A DNA stretch of 64,000 nt from Gnetum montanum (GCA_015680685.1 MNCI01007896.1:11154-75153), one strand, 5' to 3'; shown: positions 11,438-22,640, numbered from the stretch's first letter. Made by a program: numbers and translations. The notes: a model not told the origin generated them from the sequence alone.

Positions 11438-11589
11438 CTATGACAGAACAAAAAAAAATAGGTAAGCATAACAAAACAACTCATGAATAAAAAACCTAGA
11501 AGAACATTAACACTAACACTAAAAACAATAAAACCATACAAAAGTAAGCGCCATAATAAAACACTCACAGGTGAAAAGGGTCTTACTTA

Positions 11590-11693
11590 GTCACCAAGGT
11601 GTACAATAACGAAGCATTCAAACTTGCTGACATGGACGGCAACGAGTTCGCTAATCCCACAAATCACCTGTACCTGAAATGGTACTATGCCTG
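11590..11693 (+). pseudogene. int: Integrase C-terminal remnant of element B
   Basis: The frame LVTKVYNNEAFKLADMDGNE... then YLKWYYA matches the integrase tail of element F (58270-58385, with LADMDGNE/IADMDGNE and LK.YY). It marks the right side of a deletion that removed RT, RNase H and most of integrase. Confidence 0.75.
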
Positions 11694-11699
11694 ATGAAC

Positions 11700-12035
11700 T
11701 TGAGGTACATAACGGTCCTGGCATCATGACCTAAAATTGATACCATAAAATGGTCCTAGGGCTATGACTTGAAACTAGCCCCATAGAGTGTCCTGGCGTC
11801 ATGATAGTAAATTGACACCATAGAGCTCCGTCCGGCATGACACTAAAATTGCCACATTTTTCCACCATGATGTAAAACTAGCATGTAGAGTCCACTAAGA
11901 CTATAAATTTTTTTGCCTCTTCACAGTCCACTATGACTATAAACTAGCACTGCATCATCTGCTACGACGCTAAACTAGCACCGTCCAAAGGGTTATGATG
12001 TGAAACTAACCCGCAACAGTCCGCTAAGACTATAA
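11700..12035 (+). repeat. Tandem repeats after the integrase remnant, cluster 2
   Basis: About ten diverged units share the core GTCCACTATGACTATAAACTAGC. They directly follow the integrase stop. The same core occurs in cluster 1 (10700-10945), suggesting that the two clusters flank the deletion. Confidence 0.7.
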
Positions 12036-13205
12036 ACTGGCAACATCATTGAAGGCCAGGCAATACTTGAAAAGATATGTTGTTGTAATTGGCTGTACGT
12101 GCTCCATAAAGACTAGCTACATAATTTGTCCCATGGACCTTGATGAAACTGATGTTGTTCATGATTCTATCTGCTTTGAAATTGCACATGGTGGCTCCAT
12201 CTCCTTGATTGTTTTCAAGTTTAAAGTACTTAGTTAACCGAATCATTTGTGGTTTTCTTGTCTTCTTGGAGTTATGTTTGTAGGATGACACACCTAAGGC
12301 ATTCGTGCACATATGCACTTCATCATGACGACAAGGTATCACATTCTTCCTAACACACGCAACTAGGCTAATCAATCCATTCATAAGTACATTCCCAACT
12401 CCTAATACATTCCCCATTCCCCATCATGTTCCCCTTATCCTATTCAATTACACCCCCTTGATACATTCTACTCATCCCAAAGCTCTTGATACACAATTGC
12501 ACACTGTGATTCTCTAAGCAGTTGCAACGCAAAACACAGTACATGATACATGATACAAATGCAAGCACATGAGCACGAGCACAACACTAAAAGCAAGCCC
12601 TTTCAAAAAGACAAAAAACAAAAAAACAAAAATAAAATAAAAACACAGAAAAAAAGAACAAAAAGATCAAAGGGCAAAATGCACGGAAAAGGTCTTCATG
12701 ACCTCGTTAACATCATAGACCAAAGACCATTAGCTCTTCTCATACAAGCCCCAGGCAAGAAGGCAATTATCTTGGAAAAATAATTACACTCGTGTCTCAA
12801 ATGATCATGTTGCACATCATCGTGTGGCTTTGGTTGTTTACAACAGGCTCCCGTAAACACTCTAGAAGAGTCCCATTTCTCCAAAGAACGCACCTCCTAC
12901 GTCTTGGTTCCAAGTCTGCTAAATACTGGCTATGGACAAGGACTAAAAATATGGCTTGTTCACATGAGAGCATTCCTCTCCCACAATTCCAACAGCAATT
13001 ATAACCCTTGATCAGCTCCTGATTCCCCCGAGTTACAATCAATCCCCTTGCATCTTGAACTACATTTTCCAAATTCCATGTACTTTTGAACACAGTGCGA
13101 TGACGTCTAGCCAGGGGCCAATGGACAATGCTTAGTACTTGGTTAGTCATTGTGTTTTGTATTTCTTTGTCGATGCCTCTCAGGTGGATTCCCCTAGATG
13201 TCAAC
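12036..13205. other. 3' untranslated region of element B
   Basis: This lies between the second repeat cluster and the polypurine tract. Minus-strand frames of 123 and 136 codons (12046-12417 and 12797-13207) have no motif I recognise. They could be remnants of an antisense gene or chance frames. An A-rich low-complexity tract lies at 12600-12680. The last 70 bases resemble those before the polypurine tract of element F. Confidence 0.4.
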
Positions 13206-13218
13206 AAAGAGGGGCCAA
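13206..13218 (+). other. Polypurine tract of element B
   Basis: AAAGAGGGGCCAA directly precedes the TG of the 3' LTR. Element F has AAAGAGGGGCTAA in the same place (59451-59463). Confidence 0.85.
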
Positions 13219-15124
13219 TGAAACACCACTAATTTCAGCCTAACACTTTGAAATGAAAACAACTTAGAGCCTTTTGAGCTTTTGGGAGGCAAAAAAAAAA
13301 TTTGACCAAGGCCTGAGAACTCACGTTGAGCTTGCCTTGAGAATTCATGCTAAGCTTGCCCTGGAAACTCACGTTGAGCTTGCCCTGGGAACTCATGTTG
13401 AGCTTGCTCTGAGAACTCACGCTGAGCTTGCCCTAGGAACTCATGTTGGGCTTGCCCTGAGAACTCACGCTGGGCTTGCCCTCAATGTGAGCAACTCCAA
13501 AGACTTCAAGCTTAAGTTAAAGATGGTCCAATTTGAGGCTGCAAGTCATCTTCATAGGGCCACTATTATCCACTTCAAGTTTCAGCATTCGGGAGTTCAA
13601 ATTTCAAGCCAGATTACATAAATTTTCTTGGTCAGGCTGAGGTCATGCTTAGGTCACATTCAGCTCACGCTAGCAGCGTAAGTCCAGCGTGAGTACCGAT
13701 CACGCCCAACATGAACAAACTCCAAGAGCCTCAAAATCAAGTCAAAACGGTTTGACTTCGAAGGTGCAAGTCATCCTCAAGGTCCATTGATGACTACTTT
13801 AAGTCCCAACCTCTAGAATTCTAGACTTCATGTCCAAAATCACAAAAAATTTTGTTACTCATGCTGAGCTCACACTGGGGTCATGCTCAACTCACGCTGG
13901 CAGTGTGAGTCCAGTGTGAGCTACCAAAAGTGGCTCAAAACAAGGCACACCCAAGCTCAGTTTTCAACATGCAGTTCACTCTCAGTCTCAACTATAGTTA
14001 GGCAATTGTTGCACTCAAAAAATAGGCTTCAAAGATCAAAAATTGGTGTGAAATGTATCATTTTCATCTTACTCACACCCAGGTCATGCTTAGGTCAAGT
14101 TCAACTCACACTGGCAGCGTGAGTACAACGTGAGTATTGATCACGCCAAGTCAAAAGCACGCCAAACACACGCTGGGGACACGCCAAGATAAAATAAACT
14201 CATGTTGGAAGCTTTTGTGAAACAAAAATGCCTCAAACAGCCACAAAACCACTCACATCGGCACCCTACAGCAGTCAATCCATGGATCGAGAAGTTCCAA
14301 GCGAACTAGAGTCAATTTTTCTTATTGTACACTATCATTTTTATTGTAAATTTTCATCATTTGTGAGCTTGTCAAGCTCTTACGCTCCAAACTATATATG
14401 CTTCTATGGGCATAAGCTAGCTTGCATAAGCCAATACATGCTGTAAGATACAGTGCATCCGGTCAAGAACGTAGCCTGCCTACGCACGTCCAATTCACAC
14501 ATAGCTGTCCATCAAACACGTGTCACACGATCCGTTTCCCTCTCATCTCTTAGCCGTTGATGTCATCCATGAATTCTGCACCCAAGGCTTGCAAACCTTA
14601 TAAATACCCCGTCCATTTACATAAATGGTGTGGGCAATTTTGGAGGTTGACGGCTTTGGGAGCATTGACTAGCAACTTTGGACGCTTGGGCACACGTGAC
14701 TCCTAACATCCAAGAACCTGTAAACACATCACTCTGGGGCTTAGCGCTTGACTTGCCATCCACACATGCAACTACGCTTTGACCAGTGCACATCCTTGTT
14801 GAGCAATACAATACAGTTCATTACTTCCATTACATTCTTTGCTCTATTTTTGATCTATTTTATGCTTTTGTATATGTTGTCGTAGTTTTTTTTACACTTT
14901 GTTTAAATTTCGTACGTCACCAGTTACGATAACCCTAATGCAAGCCATATCTTACGCTAGAGGAAGTCCTTGGTTGATTTGTGTGTAGACCATCCAAGGC
15001 ACTCTGCCTTCATTTTCTTTTCTAGCTTGCCCTCATACGAAGGCAAGGTTGGTTGTGTCTCTCCGGCAATCTTTCAGCATTTTTTTTCCTTTCCAACCTC
15101 ATGCCGACGATTTCAATCAACACA
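13219..15124 (+). repeat. 3' LTR of element B
   Basis: This is the second copy of the 1.9-kb LTR. It starts TGAAACACCAC, carries the 24-bp array at 13314-13490 and a TATA box at 14599-14606, and ends AACACA. Many differences from 4507-6429 show that the insertion is not recent. Confidence 0.92.
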
Positions 15125-15129
15125 ATCAT
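15125..15129. repeat. Target site duplication of element B, right copy (atcat)
   Basis: These five bases are identical to 4502-4506. Removing the element and one copy joins the antisense reading frame without a shift. Confidence 0.9.
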
Positions 15130-18100
15130 AATTTGAGAAGTGGAAGACTCAAGCACAACTACTAACTTCCTGAATAGCCTAAGAGCCTTATTAGCCCCTA
15201 TGTCCTGCACAAATATCTCTAGCATACACCTCTTGATAGCCTTAGCCCTTCATGACTTTTGGTAGCTTTCTTTCTTCTTCTTGTACTACCTCTTATGTGC
15301 TTTATTCTCCTTGCCCCATTCCAACACATTAGCATATTAGTCCCTCCATTCCTATGTCTCATGCACCATAGCATTTATCTTCACATTCTTTTCTAGGCTA
15401 CTCCTAGTTGTGGCAACCCTCCCCTATACATTTGACCACTACTTGAACCACTCAATTTTCTTGGTTATCAAGGAATCCTTGTTGATCACACGAGCCTCTA
15501 TAAATTCCTTACAATCTCTAAGACTCTGGTTCTCATCAGAAAGCTTCTTAACTTGAGCTTCCAAAGCCATGAGATGCTCTCACAAAAACTCATTAGTTTA
15601 ATAAGTCTCCTAGAAAGACTATGCACATGATGGAGCACACTTTACAACTTCCTTTTATAGTTTCCTAGGCATGTTCTCATACTTGGGTGGTAAAACTAGA
15701 AGTTCATCAAACTCAATGTGCCTTGTAGGATTTCACTGAATCTTGGAGGCTACCAAAAATAAACATAGCAACATAAAAATGTGAAACCATAACAACCATA
15801 AACCATAGAAACACAAAAATTTTAAAACTTAAAATACAAAAAAAAAAATTGCAATGTTTCTTACCAACTCCTAGGTCCAACTGTTGTAGCCTATCCACTA
15901 TGTCATCAATGATCCCTCTCATGAACTCTACCTTGTCAGGTACCTTTGTCCAAGGCTTCAATCAAAATGTAGATGTTTCTAAAGGAGCTTCGATTCTTAT
16001 CCAACGCCAAAATAGCCATGTTAGTCAATACATACATGTATGTCTACCATAAAAATAAAAATAAAATACAAAGAAAAAACATAGTCAAGAAAAACTTTAA
16101 ATATTTACCAAGAAAATCATGAGGCATGTCCATCAAATGATCACCATATGGAGGAAGACCATCTAGGAATATAGATGTTAGAGCATCATTTTCTTTTTTG
16201 GTCATTTTCTCCTCTTTCTCCTTGTGTTGTTATTCTACCTCTATTGCAGCCTTAGCTACTACTTCTTGCTAGTTATCTGCACATGAATCCATAAATAAAA
16301 AAATATAATAATTACTAAACAATTCATCCAATAAGTAATTAAATGCAACAAAATCAAAAATACACATATGCACTATCCAAAACTTGTTGGGCCTTCTTGA
16401 TTCTTATCTCCAACTTGAGTTAAGACTCTTGTTTACTTCAAATTTAAACATTTGCTTCAACCCTAGGCTATTTTGTTCATTCCCTAGTATCTCCTTTAGC
16501 CTCTATGTGTAACCTCATAGTCATCTTTACTTCACACCTAATCACCATAGGCTCAACACCCATTCTATCCAAGGAACATCTACGTTGACCACTAATGGCT
16601 TTGGTGGTCACAAACATCGATTCACCAATGTTTTCAATAGGAGGACCTTGGATGCAAATGGAATTAGTAAAGTGTTGAGCCCAAGGCTAGGAAATTTGGA
16701 ACATGTCACGTTCCATCCACTTCCCATTAAACCTCATCACCAAGAACTTTGCAAATCTCCTCAAATATGCATTGAAAAATGTGAAGTGTATGTGATACAC
16801 AAAGGTGATTTTCTTACAAATCTTTTGGATTTTAGCATGAAGCCATGTAACCAAAATTGTAGTCCACTCAAATCTAGTTCCATCTATTATCACCTTTCTC
16901 ATCATTCAAGCTTGCTGCAACCCAATGATTTTCTTCTGTGACAGTAGCATGAGGAATATCCTTGAATGAAATTAAGGATGTAACTTGTTGACCTCCTCAA
17001 TCCCACAATTCTTCAAGGATAATGTTACACCAAAAGGAGATTTAAGCCAAGCTTTCAAGGTATCCCTGTGGTTTGAGTCCTTTCCTCCTTTTTCTACTAG
17101 CTTGATCCCTTTTCGAGGGAGCCAAAACAAGTGGTGGAATAACTCCTCATCAATAGTCAAGACCACTAGTAAGCCATGAACATAAGTGCAGAACTCTATG
17201 ACAACTTCATTGGACAAGTTAATCAAATTTAGCATCTCCATAGCTAAAACAGTGAGACTAGAAAGCACAAACAAATCAAACAAGACTATATCCAATATCC
17301 TTAGTTGGATGTTTACTGAAGCTTTGTTGGACAACCACTCTTGGGCCTTGCCCACCTCACTACATTTGAGAAGTATTTTCTCTTCAATTTGACCAAAACT
17401 AATCATGATAATGGTAGACATCCTTACAAAATTTTCTTAAGATAAAATTTAGTTAGCTTATTAGAACCATATACCAACAATTCAATCTTGAAAAAATAAA
17501 TAAAAATAATAAAAAAGTTCTTTCACTTACTCAATTTAGTAGGCAAGGCAAAAGCTTTATGCTAGATCAGTACCCATACACCATAGTTTGGGAGATCCCA
17601 AAATCCATGGATGCATTTGACAACCATGCATCACTGATCCTTTTGTAAGTAGCACATCTTATACCTCAAAAAATTTATGCCAAGTTAATTTATCACTTGC
17701 ACTTTGATGTTATCCCCTTAAGCAAACTCTTCCAAGGCCGTACAAGCTAGAGACAAAGTCTGATCATTTGCAACTAGCCCTCCCCTTTGAACATGAAACT
17801 TATAGAAGCACACAAATCTAGTCAAACGAGTGATCACAAAGGCAAATATAAACATGTCAAATCACATGAAAACTTACCCCTCTAACATGTAGACATTGTT
17901 GGAAGGGTTTTGGAATAAATTCATTAGCCTGTGATCCAACAATAGAGTGTTATCAGCATTAAACTCTCAATATGCTAGTTTCTCCCAAATGTGAGACAAT
18001 TGTTAGATCCCTACCAAATATGCAGTCCCATGGTGATCCAATTCCATGTGAGCCTTGAGATCATCTTAAATATATTCTAAAATGTAGTTCAAGGATCCCG

Positions 18101-18270
18101 CCAGTATCATCTCTGTAATAACAATAGAGATGTTTGTAACCAAGTGTAATGACAACATCAAACTAAAATTTTGCATCAAGTACAATAAAAACTTGTTGCC
18201 CCAGGTCTAAACAAGACATGAGGTCTCCCATGAAGCATCATGTCAAGCATGAAACTATTTTGAAAAGCTA
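15130..18270 (-). pseudogene. Spliced antisense coiled-coil gene of element A, 5' exons
   Basis: Read on the minus strand from about 18270 downward, several exon-like blocks show plausible plant splice sites. One block ends with a GTAAGT donor at 17877. A 149-codon frame at 17421-16972 (start SFGQIEEKILLKC; hydrophobic helices, FHHLFWLPRKG) continues after frame changes into 16905-16687 (DGTRFEWTT, YHIHFTFFNAYLRR). A charged, coiled-coil-like block follows near 16480-16380. An exon at 16200-16109 (FLDGLPPYGDHL) ends in GTAAATA, and an exon at 16043-15865 ends in GTAAGA. A long Lys/Glu-rich coiled coil spans 15600-15130 and joins the exons at 4506-4150. The product is unknown. Tat elements are known to carry extra, sometimes antisense, ORFs; this is one candidate. 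Stops and frameshifts indicate a pseudogene. Confidence 0.55.
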
Positions 18271-18540
18271 TTCCCATGGAGCATAGGATGTTCACCATTT
18301 CTATGATGACAAGGATACACTTTAGCATATACTTGTAAGCAAAATAGACCAACCATTAGAACATGGAATGATCACAATAAAAACATAAAATAACATAAAA
18401 GAGAAAATCGACAATGTTAATATGAGGAAACATACATGCAAAGAAGCCAAGCTTTGAGCACAACTTGAACAATACTTAGCAAAAAAACGAAAACAACATA
18501 AACAAAGCTTAAATGATGAATTCAATTTTTAATGAGGTTT

Positions 18541-18680
18541 AACAATGGCTCAAACTACAAAAATATTTGGGTATCCTAGTTCTATTGTTCAAAGAACTAT
18601 GTCAGCTCTTCAGAACAATCTCTTACAAATCAAGAGTTGGTAACAAATTTCCTATGTTGAGTAATGAGCACATTACTTGG
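18541..18680 (+). pseudogene. Tc1/mariner-type transposase, N-terminal part
   Basis: An open stretch MAQTTKIFGYPSSIVQRTM resembles a helix-turn-helix of a Tc1-like transposase. It stops at the target site of the solo LTR (cttgg, 18676-18680), and the transposase frame resumes at 19538. The assignment of this part is weaker than that of the catalytic part. Confidence 0.4.
18676..18680. repeat. Target site duplication of the solo LTR, left copy (cttgg)
   Basis: Identical to 19538-19542, directly flanking the TG...CA of the solo LTR. Confidence 0.88.
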
Positions 18681-19237
18681 TGATGAGTGGCGAGGTACCC
18701 TTACTCTCAACCATATGAATACAAGCGTTACACATGCAATCCGGTCGAACTCCGCAGATGGACTAGTTGTGGCACCTAGATAGTTATCCTTAGGTCGCAG
18801 TTCACTGTCTTCCCACTTGGACTAGTATTATATTTGTCATGTATGGTTTAGTCCAGGGTGAGATGTATGATGTGTTTCTAATCTAATGCTACTCCTGAAG
18901 GCAATAGAAAGAGAGTAATATTAACTAAGCTAGAAGGAAAGGGTAAGAGAGGATCTAATCTAGCCTAAGTGCGATGAGCATCCATTTCTTGATTATCCGT
19001 ACACATCGTGGACTTCGTGCACGGCTACCACTGGGATTACCAAGCGCAGATCCTAGGTACGCTACTGGGTTGCCAAGTAGTCACACTTAAATGCTCGTAA
19101 TCAAGTCGTACTCATTCCGCGTTCTAACGTGAGTTTAAGGGTGAGAGAGTATTAACTAGGAAAGTAGTAAATAACAATAACAATTAAATAATTAAATAAT
19201 TAAACTAAGTGAATGCTGCAATGATGAAGTAATCTCA

Positions 19238-19314
19238 AGACATTGAGGCAGGCCACAATATCGTGTTTGTTGTGATTCCGCGGATGCGATATCGCGGGTG
19301 CGTTATCGTGGGTG
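19238..19314 (-). repeat. 77-bp duplication of the U3 block inside the solo LTR, downstream copy
   Basis: These 77 bases are identical to 19425-19501, with starts 187 bp apart. Relative to the LTR orientation this copy lies downstream of the TATA box, inside R-U5, where the related LTR of G has no GATATC block. Confidence 0.95.
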
Positions 19315-19424
19315 TGCGGGCAGACATTGGGAAATTATTCTATCTCTAGAAGGGAAAAATTGCCAGAGCTTCGCTAAGAAACTAAACTAGATGCCTAAAA
19401 TTGGGAAAGCCGCCTCTTATTTAT

Positions 19425-19501
19425 AGACATTGAGGCAGGCCACAATATCGTGTTTGTTGTGATTCCGCGGATGCGATATCGCGGGTGCGTTATCGTGGGT
19501 G
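19425..19501 (-). repeat. 77-bp duplication of the U3 block, copy at the normal promoter position
   Basis: Identical to 19238-19314. This copy lies where the palindrome block is expected, between the LTR start and the TATA box. Confidence 0.95.
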
Positions 19502-19537
19502 CGTTATCACAGCTGTCAGCAAATTCATGACTCATCA

Positions 19538-19542
19538 CTTGG
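19538..19542. repeat. Target site duplication of the solo LTR, right copy (cttgg)
   Basis: Second copy of the 5-bp duplication. The transposase frame continues beyond it. Confidence 0.88.
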
Positions 19543-20151
19543 TTTACTTCACAATAGATGAAAATTGAGGAGCTTCATCAAAGGCTCGAGGAAGCATTTC
19601 AATTTTGAGCCTCTATCTCAACATTGGCAATTTCAAGAGCAATTTGTGAACAAGTATTCCATAGCTTAAAGTTTTTGCAATATGAACCAAAAGATTATAC
19701 TAATGTCCAATGAATTGAATAGTGTGTAATGTAGTCTCAAACTTTTCTTGAGATGGTAAGGAATATTCATGGAATTTGTATACATTGATGAGATTGGATT
19801 TAATCTTTCTATGACCCATAGATTTGATAGAGCTCCACAAGGCCATAAATGTCTTAAAGTTAAACCAACCGTAAAGAAAGAAGTCTATCTATAATTGTTT
19901 TTGTTTCAAAAGAAGGAATTTTAGTTGTTGACCTAAGATTTGGTGCATTCAATGCTAATACTTTTAGTGAATTTATTAGAGATTACCTTCTTCCAGAATT
20001 GGCTCTATAGCACATTATTCTCATGGATACCGTTTCTTTTCATAAAAAACAATAAGTAAAATAAGTTATTGAAAGTGTAAGCCATGCTCTTCATTACCTT
20101 CCTATTTACACGCCTCATCTAATTGCCACTGAATAATTTTTTAAAAATGCC
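19543..20151 (+). pseudogene. Tc1/mariner-type (DDE_3) transposase, catalytic part
   Basis: From about 19559 the frame shows a linker and second helix-turn-helix-like segment (EELHQRLEEAFQF, TLAISRAICEQ) and YEPKDYTN. The catalytic block starts at 19781 with YIDEIGFNLSM (first Asp), then GAFNANTFSEFI, LMDTVSFHKK near 20021 (second Asp), and YLPIYTP..LIATE near 20098-20133 (third acidic residue, Glu). The spacing between the second and third acidic residues is about 34 residues, as in Tc1 or IS630-type enzymes. There is one frame change near 19890 and several stops. Terminal inverted repeats were not found. Confidence 0.7.
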
Positions 20152-21329
20152 AAAATTAGGGTACAACACCAAGATCTTCAAAATCATGATTTCAAACTTC
20201 ATAGAATAAAAGTTTGAAAATTTATGTTCTCTTCTAGAATCCAACTTCGACACCAATCCTTTCCAAATAACCCTGTTGTATTCTCTTTTATGATGTATTT
20301 CAACTTTATCATAAACGAGTATTTCAACTTTAATACGGTATAGTAACAACAATCCTAGAGGATTGCAATTCGTTTTGCATTTGCTGCAGGTCTATCACAT
20401 CACTCAGTATGTCCTTGATACCAAATATTCCAGTTAAATGTAATCATTCAATTGCCAAAAATGGACAGAAAAAATGCAGAACAACAGAAGAATGTTAGCA
20501 CTATGTGGTACAATGGTCCAATAGTTAAGAATATACCGGAATTCTACAAATTTTGAAGTCTTTGGACCTGCTTCAGGAGGAAATTCTTCTTGTCTAGCTT
20601 TTGGAATTTTGGCATTTTTAATTCGCTTAATTCTTTCATGCAAATGTGTATGTATCGAGCCCTGGTCTTTAGAGTTTCCAAATCATGTGCATCGGAGTAA
20701 GCCCATATGTATTTCCAAGGACCTTTAGTCACACATGTACTTGATTAAAACCTATTCTATTTTTCGTATAGATACTCTGGTTACAACTCAATATCTTGAC
20801 AAAGCAGCTGGGGATGCTATTGGAAGACCAAAATGAGGTTCCTAACAAGCTCTACGCGATTGGAGCTTAAATACATCCAATTCCGAATATATGGGAACTC
20901 ATACGGAGCCTGCATATTATGGGTTCTCTGAGCTCTTCTCTTTTATCAGAAACATCTTTCATTCAAGATACAAAATTTTCTTGACCAACAAACACACATT
21001 TTGAAAGATGATTTAGGGTTTAGACATTCTTCCATGTTGGAAGATGCCTAGCTTGCTGTGTGCATGTACAATCAATGCGTCCCTCCTATCAATACAAGTT
21101 TGGAATTTTCCCCAAGGAATCTGCTTCTACAGCTACATCGTAATCAAGCAATGTAGTTGAACATTTCTACGTATGTCTGCAGAGCAACCAGAGCCACTAG
21201 GTCCTGCACATGGCAATTATTTTTCTAAGCAGACATGTTCTACACAAGGCCACTTCAATCACTAATGTTCACGTTTACAGACAATTCTCCAAACAAAATT
21301 TACCTTGTTTCTTTTAGGATCAACTTCTT
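20152..21329. other. Intergenic DNA, no gene called, one exon-like frame
   Basis: This is mostly AT-rich DNA without a recognised feature. On the minus strand at 20740-20530 a frame (GPWKYIWAYSD.HDLETLKTRARY) changes frame into one containing KIPKARQEEFPPEAGP. It ends at a GTATATTC that could be a splice donor. The composition is protein-like but I do not recognise the family; it may be an exon of a lost host gene. Confidence 0.3.
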
Positions 21330-22640
21330 CATCACCATCCTGCACTTATCCCATATATGAGTTTATTTAAGCCATTCACTTCTATTAAGATCCAAATAAG
21401 TATTAATACCAAATCTTGGATGTCTTTCTTTATGCAAGTCAAATATGTTTTGGCCTACCTCTTTGTTAGTTTCCTTTAACTTTAATAAAGCAACCTCTTC
21501 TAATAGGAGCATTCTCTATTCTCTTTAACACATGACCAAACCAGCTAAGATGACTTACTTAAATCTTCTCATCGATAGGAGCTACTCCCAAACTTATCCT
21601 AATAAGATAGCTATTAATTTGCTCTTTCTTAGTCACATCCAATATCTACTTTAGTATATACATTTTTTCCACATGCACGTATTGTACCTTATACATTTTT
21701 GCCACATGCAGGTCTAACTGTAGTTTTGTAGAACTTGCCCTTCAACCTAGTGGAGATTCTTATATTACAAAGCGCACACTAGTTTCTTGACATTTCTTCC
21801 ATCTTACTTCAATGTTGTCACATCATTGTTAATCTCACCATTTGCTTGAATGAAAGCCCCTAAGTATCTAAACTGCTTACATTAAGTAACTTTTTGATTT
21901 TGGATTCTAATCTTTGTTTTTTCATAACTCTCTTTTTCACTAAAAGTGTATTCCACATCTTTCATTGTGCTTCTACTAATTCTCAATCCTTTTGAATCTT
22001 GTTTCTCCAAGTCTCCATTTTTGCAACCAAGACTTCCTTTGATTCATCCACCAAAACAATATCATCAATAAAAAGCATACATCAAGGAATATCATCTTGA
22101 ATATCTTTGGTTAGCTTATCTAGAATAATGGCAAACAAATAAGGGCTTTGAGTAGATCCTTGGTGTAACCCAAATTTCACAAGAAAGTTTGAAGTCTCTT
22201 CACAAATAATGCAAACTCAAGTTGTTGCTTCCTCGTACATATCTTGAATAGCCTTTATGTATCCAATAAGAATATACTTCCTCTTTAATGCCCACCAAAT
22301 AATATCATGGGGAGATTTGTCATAAGCTTCTCCAAGTCAATGAAAATCATATGCAAATTCCTTCTTTTACACCTGAATATCTTCATCAACTGTCTTAGCA
22401 AGAAGATAACTTCCATAGTTGATCTTCCAAGCATAAAACTGAATTGATTCTTTGAAACAATTGTTTCTTGTCTTAAGTGTTGTTCCATAACCCTTTGCAT
22501 AACTTTATAGTATTGCTCTTAAGGTTGATGTCGTTGAAGTTCTCATAGTTTTGGATGGCTTCCTTGTTCTTGTAGATGGGTGCTACAATGCTCCTTCTCC
22601 AAATAGTACTTGGTTGTGCATAACAGCATATTTGAAATAA
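21330..22640 (-). pseudogene. LINE (RTE-like) reverse transcriptase, decayed
   Basis: On the minus strand the frame enters with TIWRRSIVAPIYKNKEA near 22600. It continues after a frameshift at RQETIVSKNQFSFMLGRSTME (about 22480-22410) and FIDLEKAYD (about 22335, RT motif A). GLHQGSTQSPYLFAI (motif B) lies near 22160 and CMLFIDDIVLVDES (motif C, with FADD changed to FIDD) near 22085-22050. The C-terminal region, with APIDEK near 21590, ends in GGGATAAG near 21350, the usual type of 3' end of plant RTE elements. The endonuclease and 5' part are missing, as usual for a 5'-truncated LINE. Multiple stops are present. Confidence 0.82.

Larger units (their letters stand above)
4507..15124 (+). mobile_element. 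Tat-lineage Ty3/gypsy element B, complete ends, internal deletion
   Basis: A structurally delimited element of 10.6 kb. It has LTRs at 4507-6429 and 13219-15124, a primer-binding site complementary to the plant tRNA-Asn 3' end at 6436-6454, a polypurine tract at 13206-13218 and a perfect 5-bp target duplication. It contains gag-protease (6925-10690), one remnant of an antisense-gene exon, then a short integrase tail (11590-11693). RT, RNase H and most of integrase are missing, so the copy is non-autonomous. The tRNA-Asn primer and a gag-protease of this type fit the Tat lineage. The element interrupts an exon of the antisense gene of older element A. Confidence 0.9.
18681..19537 (-). repeat. 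Solo LTR of the Athila-like GATATC subfamily
   Basis: The segment starts TGATGAG and ends CTCATCA, is inverted relative to the G LTR, and is flanked by a perfect 5-bp duplication cttgg (18676-18680 and 19538-19542). No internal region is attached, so this is a solo LTR left by recombination between two LTRs. On the minus strand GATATC palindromes (19473-19482 and relatives) precede TATAAATA (19425-19418). A 77-bp segment containing the palindrome block occurs twice. Confidence 0.88.

Noticed and set aside
11032-11443. Several overlapping frames across 10959-11443
   Set aside because: They lie over the AT spacer and the (AT)n microsatellite in all frames. Only the short acidic minus exon has independent support.
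18322-18525. 67-codon hydrophobic minus frame resembling a membrane protein
   Set aside because: AT-rich, Phe/Ser/Cys-rich without motif; more likely intron or intergenic DNA near the antisense gene.
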